Assembly: GCA_030446525.1 (NCBI GenBank)
Contig: JAUJNC010000017.1
Location: 2,530 to 55,675 of the forward strand
Origin: Armatimonadaceae bacterium
GTDB lineage: Bacteria; Armatimonadota; Armatimonadia; Armatimonadales; Armatimonadaceae
Length of the DNA stretch: 53,146 nucleotides
Reading direction: 5' to 3'
Position 1 is the first letter of the stretch. Each line of letters opens with the position of its first letter. This document shows, piece by piece, positions 46,982 through 53,146 of the stretch. The position numbers and the translations under genes are program-made. The notes below the pieces were generated by a model, which worked only from the letters and a program-made list of their open reading frames with translations, did not search any database and was not told the origin of the DNA.

Positions 46982-47941
46982 TCACGCCGCCGGCTCCAGC
47001 AGGTCGCCCGGGAAGCGGCGCACGGAGTACGGCGGCAGCATCTCGGTGAAGGTTTCCGGGTGCAGGACCGTGGCCAGGATCTCCGCCGCCTCGGCGAGGC
47101 GCGGGCCGGGGCGGTTGAAGTAGGCGTTGCCGTCCGCGGCGTAGCACTCCCCGGCGCGCACGGCGGGCAGGTCGAACCACCCGTCCCTGTCCGGCAGCAC
47201 GTACGCCTCGTCGATGGCGCGGTCGGCGTCGAAGCCGCAGGGCAGCAGCACCAGAACGTCGGGCGCCCAGCCGCGTATCTCGTCCCAGATGAGCGTGCGC
47301 GAGGGCTTGCCCGGCTCGTCCCAGGGCGCGCCGGCGCCGCCCGCGAGCGCGAGCAGCTCCGGGATCCAGTGCCCGGCGGAGAAGGGCGGGTCCGCCCACT
47401 CCAGCAGCAGCGTCCGGGGACGCTCCGGCGCCGACGACGCCCGTTCGCGCACCCGGTCCAGACGCTCCCGCATTAGCGCCACCAGGGCCCCGGCCTCCTG
47501 CTCGCGGCCCGCCGCGGCGCCGACCTGCCCGATGTTTTCGAGCACGTCGTCCAGGGTGTTCGGGTCCAGACTCAGCACCCGGGTGGACGGGCTGACCGCC
47601 TCCACCGCCGCGACCACCATCTTGTGAGACGGGGCGCAGACAGCGCACAGCGCCTGGGTGAGGAGCAGATCGGGCTGCAGCTCGCGCAAACGCTCGGCAT
47701 CCAGCGTGTACAGGCTTTCGCCCGACGCCACGAGCGCGCGCACCCGCTCGTCGATCTCCCGTGACGAGAGGGGCGTGCCGTCGGGGTGGGCGCGCTCGAC
47801 GGCGCTCGCCGTCAGCACCGGCTTCCCGGCAACCACATCCGGCGGGTAGTCACATTCGTGCGAGACGCCCACCAGCTGGTCGCCGAGCCCGAGGGCGCAG
47901 ACGATCTCGGTGGCGCTGGGGAGCAGGGAAACGATTCGCAA
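46982..47941 (-). CDS. BtuF-like corrinoid-binding protein
   Basis: 319 residues. The start is TTG at 47941, placed by AGGAGGAG seven bases upstream. It opens [20 protein letters not shown], the classical beginning of BtuF/FecB-like binding domains. [60 protein letters not shown] and [19 protein letters not shown] follow, and the last lobe has [20 protein letters not shown]. No signal peptide is present, as in many proteins annotated as cobalamin-binding in this group, so its location and transport role are uncertain. No BtuC or BtuD is adjacent. The cob operon 2 kb away supports a corrinoid role. Confidence 0.85.
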   Translation of the reverse strand: MRIVSLLPSATEIVCALGLGDQLVGVSHECDYPPDVVAGKPVLTASAVERAHPDGTPLSSREIDERVRALVASGESLYTLDAERLRELQPDLLLTQALCAVCAPSHKMVVAAVEAVSPSTRVLSLDPNTLDDVLENIGQVGAAAGREQEAGALVALMRERLDRVRERASSAPERPRTLLLEWADPPFSAGHWIPELLALAGGAGAPWDEPGKPSRTLIWDEIRGWAPDVLVLLPCGFDADRAIDEAYVLPDRDGWFDLPAVRAGECYAADGNAYFNRPGPRLAEAAEILATVLHPETFTEMLPPYSVRRFPGDLLEPAA

Positions 47942-47979
47942 GGCAGGACTCCTCCTCTCGGCGTGGTTCGCCCGCGTTT

Positions 47980-48008
47980 ATTGTACCACCGCGGTGGAGA
48001 TACCATAA
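47980..48008 (-). promoter_or_regulatory. Promoter with palindrome in the spacer, upstream of the BtuF-like gene
   Basis: On the minus strand TTATGG (48008-48003) and TACAAT (47985-47980) are 17 bases apart. The perfect palindrome CCACCGCGGTGG (47986-47997) lies inside the spacer, directly against the -10 box, a usual place for an operator. It is also shared with the divergent small gene at 48042. Confidence 0.45.
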
Positions 48009-48041
48009 ACATAGGCTGTCCCACCGGAAGGAGGCGTGAGG

Positions 48042-48245
48042 ATGTCGCAAGAGCAAGGGAGTGACCGGGAGCGGGCCCCGGGTTTCGGCGAAGAGAGGGC
48101 GGCGTCATCGCCGCAGTACCAGGTCGCCGCGCTGCCGGAAGCAGACGTCGAGAAGCTCCAGCACCTGGAAGAGGAGCTCCGGGAAGATACCGGCGAGGAG
48201 GTCGTCGTCATCGCCTACAAGAAGGAACACGCCGAGCCGCCTTAA
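48042..48245 (+). CDS. Small acidic protein
   Basis: The ATG at 48042 is chosen over the in-frame GTG at 48036 because GGAAGGAGG lies at the right distance. 67 residues, Glu-rich: SPQYQVAALPEADVEKLQHL and EEELREDTGEEVVVIAYKKE. The second half looks folded, an amphipathic helix followed by a strand (EVVVIAYKK), so it is probably not purely disordered. The last four bases overlap the end of the convergent bioY gene. I do not recognise it. Confidence 0.6.
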   Translation: MSQEQGSDRERAPGFGEERAASSPQYQVAALPEADVEKLQHLEEELREDTGEEVVVIAYKKEHAEPP

Positions 48246-48892
48246 CGGGACTCCCGCCTCCGGGTCCCCGGCAGCCGCGCCGCTGCGCCCTCGCCACGGA
48301 CGCGCCGCACGAGCGCCCAGCCGCCGGGCAGGAGAACGGCCGCGAGCGCGACTTTGACCACGTCACCCGGCAGGAAGGGAACCATCCCCTGCAGAAAGGC
48401 GGGCCACAGGCCGCCGACGAACCGGGACAGCCAGAGGACGCCCAGCACGAAGATCACCTGGCTCCCCAAGAACATTGCCAGCGCCGCCCCGTAGGGGCGC
48501 CGGTCCCATCCCCGCTCCGCAAGCCAGCCGACCAGGCCCGCGGCAATCGGGTAAGCGATCAGGTATCCGCCCGTCGGACCCAGAAAACGTGCCACCCCCG
48601 CCGCGCCGCCGGCGAAGACCGGCAGGCCAAGGGCGCCCTCCGCCAGGTAGAGCAGCAAGGCGAGCGCGCCGCGCCGGCTGCCCAGCACCGCCCCCGTGAA
48701 GAGAACCGCGAAGGTCTGCCCGGTGATCGGAACCGGCGTGAACGGCAGAGGTATGGCGACCTGCGCACAGGCGGCGACGAAGCCGGAGAACACCAGGATC
48801 AGCAAGACATCGGTCAGCCACGCCTGCGCCGCGCTGCGCGGCAGCAGGGCGTCCGTCAGGGTGCGAGGCGGGGCAATTTCCAGAGCTCTCAT
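48242..48892 (-). CDS. bioY: Biotin transporter BioY
   Basis: The S (substrate-capture) component of a biotin ECF transporter. The BioY signature is clear: an N-terminal helix, then VAIPLPFTPVPITGQTFAVL, the biotin-binding segment, then GAVLGSRRGALALLLYLAEG, GLPVFAGGAAGVARFLGPTG, and GYLIAYPIAAGLVGWLAERG. The final helices include FLQGMVPFLPGDVVKVALAA. Six helices and 216 residues are normal for the family. No EcfA or EcfT is next to it, so it works alone or with a shared energising module. TATAGAT lies a few bases before the ATG and no ribosome site is visible, so the transcript may be leaderless. Confidence 0.93.
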   Translation of the reverse strand: MRALEIAPPRTLTDALLPRSAAQAWLTDVLLILVFSGFVAACAQVAIPLPFTPVPITGQTFAVLFTGAVLGSRRGALALLLYLAEGALGLPVFAGGAAGVARFLGPTGGYLIAYPIAAGLVGWLAERGWDRRPYGAALAMFLGSQVIFVLGVLWLSRFVGGLWPAFLQGMVPFLPGDVVKVALAAVLLPGGWALVRRVRGEGAAARLPGTRRRESR

Positions 48893-48929
48893 GTTCGATA
48901 TCTATACCCTTTCCGGCTGGTTTTCCCGC

Positions 48930-49733
48930 TTATTCCAGGTTGAACAGCTCATCACTGCTCAGGTCGCCGTCCTTGTCGATGTCGCCGAGCTGCTCGCGCC
49001 GGAAGTGTTCGGCGTTGTAGGAGTAGCCGAAGGTTCCGGTGCGGTAAACGGGCTTCATTGCCTTGACATGGCCGTCCAGCCACAGGACGTTGCCCACGCC
49101 GCTGTGACGCGCGTGGAAGTTCGGGTAGTTCGAGGAGGGAGGGGCCAGGTAGCGGCCTGCCTCAAGCCTGCCCTGGAGCAGGCGCGCCGAATCCGCCATC
49201 TGCACCGTTTCGCTCGGCGTTTGGAACGCGGCGAGCCGAACGGAGCGCGGGTCGGCTTTACCGTTGACCAGGACCAAATTACCGCCGCTGTCCGTAAAGA
49301 ACGGGGAAAGGTACTCCTGATTGTACCCGTACCCGATGTCGCCCGCTTCGGCCCGCACCGTGTTGGAGAAGGAAGGGCAGGCACGTATCCGTGCGTTCTT
49401 CAGGTACGGGTACAGCAGGCCCTCCGTGTCGTTCAGCGTCGTCCCGTCCCAGCCCCCGTACCAGTAGTGCAGCTTTGCGCCGTTGATCGTATAGATCGGC
49501 AGGACCATCTCGTCGTAGTCCTGTAGGTACATCGCGGCGGCGGAACCGATCTGCTTCAGATTGGAAAGACAGGAGGCTTGCCGCGCCTTTTCCCGGGCCT
49601 GCGCGAACGCGGGGAACAAAATGGCGGCGAGGATCGAGAGGATCGCGATGACGACGAGCAGCTCGATCAATGTGAATGCGACGCTCTGACTTCGGTCAGG
49701 GCGCGTTACTCGCGCCGCGCGCGGGTGAAACAT
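48930..49733 (-). CDS. Type II secretion-like pseudopilin, H-x9-DG type
   Basis: 267 residues. The class III signal is [20 protein letters not shown], preceded by Ala where Gly is usual at the cleavage site, and followed by [20 protein letters not shown], the hallmark opening of DUF1559-like proteins. Near the C terminus [15 protein letters not shown] contains the H-x9-DG motif. The final [14 protein letters not shown] looks like an EF-hand or dockerin-type calcium loop. Such pseudopilins are strongly expanded in Armatimonadota and Planctomycetes. The gene stands alone, without other secretion genes, just ahead of bioY on the same strand. Confidence 0.9.
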   Translation of the reverse strand: MFHPRAARVTRPDRSQSVAFTLIELLVVIAILSILAAILFPAFAQAREKARQASCLSNLKQIGSAAAMYLQDYDEMVLPIYTINGAKLHYWYGGWDGTTLNDTEGLLYPYLKNARIRACPSFSNTVRAEAGDIGYGYNQEYLSPFFTDSGGNLVLVNGKADPRSVRLAAFQTPSETVQMADSARLLQGRLEAGRYLAPPSSNYPNFHARHSGVGNVLWLDGHVKAMKPVYRTGTFGYSYNAEHFRREQLGDIDKDGDLSSDELFNLE

Positions 49734-49766
49734 CTCGTTTGTCTTCTTTCGGTAGTCAGCATTCTA

Positions 49767-50348
49767 TCAAGACAGGGGCGTTGCCGCGAGCCGCTTCAGG
49801 TCGACCGGCTGCCCGGCGACAACCAGGAAGAGGGCATCCGCCTCCTTGCCCGCGGTCTGGTTGAGCCGGCCCAGCAGGTCGCGAAACGCCCGGCCGAGCG
49901 GCGTCGGCGGGACGACGCCGAAGCCGACCTCGTTGGTCACGAGCACCAGGTCCCACGGCGCGCCCCGCGCCGCGGCGACGAACGCCCGCAACTCTTCCGC
50001 CAGCGTCACCTCGAGAGCGGCGACCTGCGCCCACCAGGCCTCACCCGCCGGCTCGCCCAGCGCCAGCAGCCGGTTCGACGCCCAGACGGACAGGCAATCC
50101 ACCAGCACGGCGTCGCACACGGGGGGGACGGCGGCCAGCGCCGCTTCGAGGCTGCGCGGGGACTCGACCGTGGCCCAGTCCGCCGGCCGCCCTGCCCGGT
50201 GGCGGGCGATGCGCGCGGCCATCTCCGCGTCGCAGACCTCCGCCGTCGCGACATAGACGACCTGCCCGCCGCACTGTCCGGCCAGCGATTCCGCCCACGC
50301 GCTTTTCCCGCTGCGTGCGCCGCCCGTGACGACAACTACCTTCCCCAT
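49767..50348 (-). CDS. cobU: Adenosylcobinamide kinase / adenosylcobinamide-phosphate guanylyltransferase
   Basis: A bifunctional enzyme of the nucleotide-loop pathway: it phosphorylates adenosylcobinamide and then adds GMP. 193 residues in one frame. P-loop [40 protein letters not shown] with the DxEM motif; the guanylyl-accepting region [17 protein letters not shown] with the conserved His; [37 protein letters not shown]; and [10 protein letters not shown]. Its ATG lies 4 bases after the cobQ stop. It is the last gene of the visible cobalamin operon. Confidence 0.95.
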   Translation of the reverse strand: MGKVVVVTGGARSGKSAWAESLAGQCGGQVVYVATAEVCDAEMAARIARHRAGRPADWATVESPRSLEAALAAVPPVCDAVLVDCLSVWASNRLLALGEPAGEAWWAQVAALEVTLAEELRAFVAAARGAPWDLVLVTNEVGFGVVPPTPLGRAFRDLLGRLNQTAGKEADALFLVVAGQPVDLKRLAATPLS

Positions 50349-50352
50349 CGCT

Positions 50353-51854
50353 TCACCTCGCCATGCCCAGCATGTCGTACACGGCGGCCAGGTCGAGGTC
50401 GGTCCGCAGCGCGTCGGCCAGCCGGTCGTACTCCGCTTCCCGCGAAGTCACCTGCCCGGCCTCCAGATGCAGGCCCTTGCGCGCCCCCAGCCAGCGGATC
50501 AGGGCCTGCCGCGCCGCGGCCTGCTCGAACAGGCCGTGCAGGTACGTCCCGGCGACCAGCCCGCCCTGGCTGAGGCAGCCGTCCGGCCGCTCCGCCTCGC
50601 CGGCGGCCGCGAGGTAAAGCAGGGGCGGGCCGTCCGCCTCGGTGACCCCCATGTGGATCTCGTAGCCGTCCACGGGCGCGCCCCGCAGCCCCCCCACGAA
50701 CCCCTGCCGGTCGCCGCCCGTGCGCGCACGCGCCGGGTACGCTTTTCGGGCACGAAGGTGGTGCGGGCCGGGAGCAGCCCCAGACCGGGCGTTTCCGCGG
50801 TCGGGGACTCCACGCCCAGCGGGTCGCGGAGCCGCTCGCCCAGCATCTGGTAGCCGCCGCAGATGCCCAGGACCGGCGTGCCGCCGCGGGCGCGGGCGAC
50901 GACCCCATCGGCCAGGCCCGTTTCGCGCAGAGAGGAGGTCGGCGACGGTCGATTTGCTGCCCGGAAGGATGACGATGTCGGGCGTCCCCAGCGCCTCGGC
51001 CCGGTCCACGTACCGCAGGCGCACCGCAGGTTCGGCGGCGAGCAGATCGAAATCGTCGAAGTTCGCGATCCGGGGAGGCGCACGACGGCGACGTCGAGCG
51101 GCCCGCCCGGAACCGTGTCTGTTTCCCGCCCCAGCGCGGCCGAGTCCTCGGCGGCGATGCGGAGGTGGCGAAGGTACGGGAGGACGCCGAGGACGGGCTT
51201 GCCGGTGCGCCGCGCCAGGAACTCCAGGCCGGGCTCCAGAAGGCCCCGATCGCCGCGGAACTTGTTGATGATCAGCCCCCGGACGAGCGCCTGCTCCTCC
51301 GGCTCCAGAAGCGCGAGCGTCCCGACCAGGGCGGCGAACACGCCCCCGCAGTCGATGTCGCCCACCAGCAGAACCGGCGCGCCGGCGTGCAGGGCCACGC
51401 GCATGTTGCTGATGTCGGTCGCCCGCAGGTTGACCTCGGCGGGGCTGCCGGCCCCCTCAACGACGATCAGGTCATGGGCGGCGCGCAGCCGGTCGAGCGC
51501 GCCGACCACCACGTCCCACAACGCGGCTTTTCGAGCGTAGTAATCGCGGGCCGCCAGGGTCGCCGACGGCCGCCCGAGGACGACCACCTGGGAGCGGGAC
51601 TCGGCCTCGGGCTTGAGCAGGACCGGGTTCATGTCCGCCGTGGCTTCGATCCCGGCCGCCTCGGCCTGCACCGCCTGCGCGCGCCCGATCTCGAGGCCGC
51701 CGGGCGTGACGGCGGAGTTGAGGGACATGTTCTGGGCCTTGAACGGCGCCACCCGGTAGCCGTCCTGACGAAACACGCGGCAAAGCGCCGTCACCAGCAG
51801 GCTCTTGCCGACCGACGAGGCGGTGCCCTGCACCATCAGCACCTTAGCAGCCAT
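50353..51854 (-). CDS. cobQ: Cobyric acid synthase, three frame slips
   Basis: CobQ amidates four carboxyl side chains of adenosylcobyrinic a,c-diamide using glutamine and ATP. The N-terminal ATPase domain shows [20 protein letters not shown] (P-loop), [18 protein letters not shown] and [20 protein letters not shown]. The linker and GATase domain show [35 protein letters not shown] with the nucleophilic Cys, and GTYLHGLFE with the catalytic His. The reading frame changes near 51075, 50935 and 50740, each by one base. The start overlaps the preceding cobD gene by 11 bases. The product ends at MLGMAR just before cobU. Confidence 0.93.
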
Positions 51855-52938
51855 AGGATAAAACCTCTTTCACGGCGACGACCAGCCGCTCGCACTCGGG
51901 CCGGGTCCGGACGCCGATCCGCACGTGGGCGGGCAGGCCGAACGAGGCGCAGTCACGGACACAGCATCCCCGCGGGAGCAGCCGGGCGCGGAAGAGGGCG
52001 CCGTCGCCGACGTGGACGAGCAGGAAATTCGCCGCGGGCGGCGTCACCGCCAGCCCGAGCCGGCCCAGCTCTCCGGTGAGGTACGCCCGGGCCGCCCACA
52101 CTTCGGCCCGCGAACAGGCCAGGTGCGCCGCATCCTCGAGGGCGGCCAGTCCGGCCGCCTGGGCGGCCGCGCTCACGCTCCAGGGCGGCCGCGTCTTGTG
52201 CAGGGCGGCGATGACGTCGGGCGAGGCGACGGCGTAACCCAGCCGCAGACCCGCCAGGGCGTGGTCCTTGGTCATCGAGCGGACGACGACGACCCGCTCG
52301 CCCGCCACGAGGTCCAGGGTCGGCGCGGGCGCCTCGACGAAGCCGACGTACGCCTCGTCGAGCACGACCAGACCGGGCGCGCTCGCCGCAACGAGCTGCT
52401 CGATCTCGTCCCGATCCAGATACGCGCCCGTCGGGTTGTGGGGATTGCAGACGAAGGTCAGCGTGGGCCGCGCGCGGGCGATCAGCGCGCGGATGGCGCG
52501 CGCGTCCGGCCGGAAGCCGGCCTCCGGCTCCGCGCGCCAGCACAGCACCCGCGCGCCGGCGATCTTCGCCGCCCGCTCGTACTCGCCGAAGGTGGGGCCG
52601 ACGACGACGACGGTATCCCCGGGATCGAGGTAGGCCAGGCAAAGCAGCCAGATCAGCTCCGCGGAGCCGTTCCCGGCCAGGACGGACTCGGGCAGGACAC
52701 CGATCTGCCGGGCCACGGCCCGGCGGAACTCGGTGGCCTGGTCGTCGGGGTACCGGTCGAGAGCCACCCGGGCGAGCGCGTCGCGCACGCGGGGCGACGG
52801 CCCACACGGATTGGTGCTCGCGCTGAAGTCCGCCACCGCCGCCGGATCAAGCCCCAGCGACCGCAGCTCGGCGTCGGAAACGCCGCCGTGCGGGCAGGAG
52901 GTCAGCCCGGCCAGCCGGGCGCTAGGCGCTGCGGACAT
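51844..52938 (-). CDS. cobD: Threonine-phosphate decarboxylase (cobalamin synthesis)
   Basis: A PLP enzyme that makes (R)-1-amino-2-propanol phosphate, the linker of cobalamin. The ATG at 52938 is chosen because it overlaps the end of cbiB by 17 bases; an upstream in-frame start would lie deep inside cbiB. 364 residues: [91 protein letters not shown], and [20 protein letters not shown] with the PLP Lys in [27 protein letters not shown] is also typical. It belongs to the HisC-like aminotransferases; the cob context decides the function. Confidence 0.92.
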   Translation of the reverse strand: MSAAPSARLAGLTSCPHGGVSDAELRSLGLDPAAVADFSASTNPCGPSPRVRDALARVALDRYPDDQATEFRRAVARQIGVLPESVLAGNGSAELIWLLCLAYLDPGDTVVVVGPTFGEYERAAKIAGARVLCWRAEPEAGFRPDARAIRALIARARPTLTFVCNPHNPTGAYLDRDEIEQLVAASAPGLVVLDEAYVGFVEAPAPTLDLVAGERVVVVRSMTKDHALAGLRLGYAVASPDVIAALHKTRPPWSVSAAAQAAGLAALEDAAHLACSRAEVWAARAYLTGELGRLGLAVTPPAANFLLVHVGDGALFRARLLPRGCCVRDCASFGLPAHVRIGVRTRPECERLVVAVKEVLSYGC

Positions 52939-53146
52939 GCCGAATGCCCTCCAGGCCCGCCGCGAGCACGAGGCCAACCAAAACGGCGACATGAACGAGC
53001 GCAACGGCACGGCCGATGTCTTCGGCCACGGGCGGCCTGCCCCCGTCGCCCAGCCGGTAGTGCCCGACCTTTTCCAGCGCGACGCCCAGGGCGCCGGCCG
53101 TCGCGCTCATCGGCCAGCCCGCGTTCGGGCTGGCGGTCTTGCCCCT
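52922..53146 (-). CDS. cbiB: Adenosylcobinamide-phosphate synthase CbiB, C-terminal part
   Basis: Only the last 74 codons are in the window; the gene continues past the right edge. The fragment reads [20 protein letters not shown], the conserved SPNAGWPM motif of CbiB, and then [21 protein letters not shown] final helix ([20 protein letters not shown]) follows. CbiB is an inner-membrane enzyme that attaches aminopropanol phosphate to cobyric acid. It is the first gene of the visible operon, overlapping cobD. Confidence 0.9.
   Translation of the reverse strand, partial: RGKTASPNAGWPMSATAGALGVALEKVGHYRLGDGGRPPVAEDIGRAVALVHVAVLVGLVLAAGLEGIRHVRSA

Noticed and set aside
1..53146. tRNA, rRNA or phage attachment sites
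   Set aside because: I scanned by eye for cloverleaf-like T-loop motifs and rRNA landmarks and saw none convincing; a covariance search would be needed to exclude them fully.

Overview
Organism and data quality. The window is GC-rich, gene-dense bacterial chromosome. The combination of a DUF1559-type pseudopilin with an H-x9-DG motif, a PEP-CTERM protein, SBBP-repeat propeller proteins, a subtilase with a Trp-Gly repeat tail, a sulfatase and many beta-propellers points to Armatimonadota or a planctomycete-like lineage. This is an inference from gene content; no rRNA is present to confirm it. About half of the longer genes carry one or more single-base frame slips, although the protein family stays clear on both sides of each slip. 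I read most of these as consensus errors rather than decay, so many coordinates below span several reading frames.

Layout. 1-6.4 kb: a propeller protein cut by the window edge, a Tat-exported NHL propeller, a small membrane protein, a secreted subtilase and a truncated multi-TM sensor domain. 6.4-15.9 kb: a signalling block on the plus strand, made of a poly-HAMP hybrid histidine kinase with three receiver domains, then REC-PAS-PP2C and REC-PAS-HATPase proteins. 15.9-21.5 kb (minus): a CUT1-type sugar ABC importer without an ATPase gene, an SDR, a DUF2231 protein, a small acidic protein and a DUF4142 protein. 21.8-36.8 kb: lipoprotein MsrB; sugar-acid and ester metabolism (enolase-superfamily dehydratase, NAD-dependent epimerase, lactonase, sulfatase, SGNH esterase); Mug glycosylase; ADP-ribosylglycohydrolase; Eis-like acetyltransferase; lysophospholipase-like hydrolase; M28 peptidase; NadA; and a protein with tandem CPCR modules. 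36.8-41.4 kb: a family of exported SBBP-repeat proteins (one relic, one broken, one intact) with a PEP-CTERM protein between them. 41.4-45.6 kb: an insertion sequence with 25-bp inverted repeats that has removed the start of a heme oxygenase gene, followed by a bacteriophytochrome whose output domain is a PP2C phosphatase. 45.6-53.1 kb: an SDR, two small charged proteins, a BtuF-like corrinoid-binding protein, BioY, a pseudopilin, and the cbiB-cobD-cobQ-cobU cobalamin operon, cut at the right edge.

How it fits together. The kinase, the two receiver-effector proteins and the phytochrome-phosphatase look like inputs to partner-switching (Rsb-like) control: PP2C phosphatases oppose an RsbW-like kinase. 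No STAS antagonist or sigma factor is visible here. The SGNH, sulfatase, Mug, lactonase and NIPSNAP genes run head to tail, and with the ABC importer, the dehydratase and the epimerase they suggest use of modified (sulfated or esterified) sugars or sugar acids. The BtuF-like protein and the cob operon suggest both corrinoid uptake and assembly.
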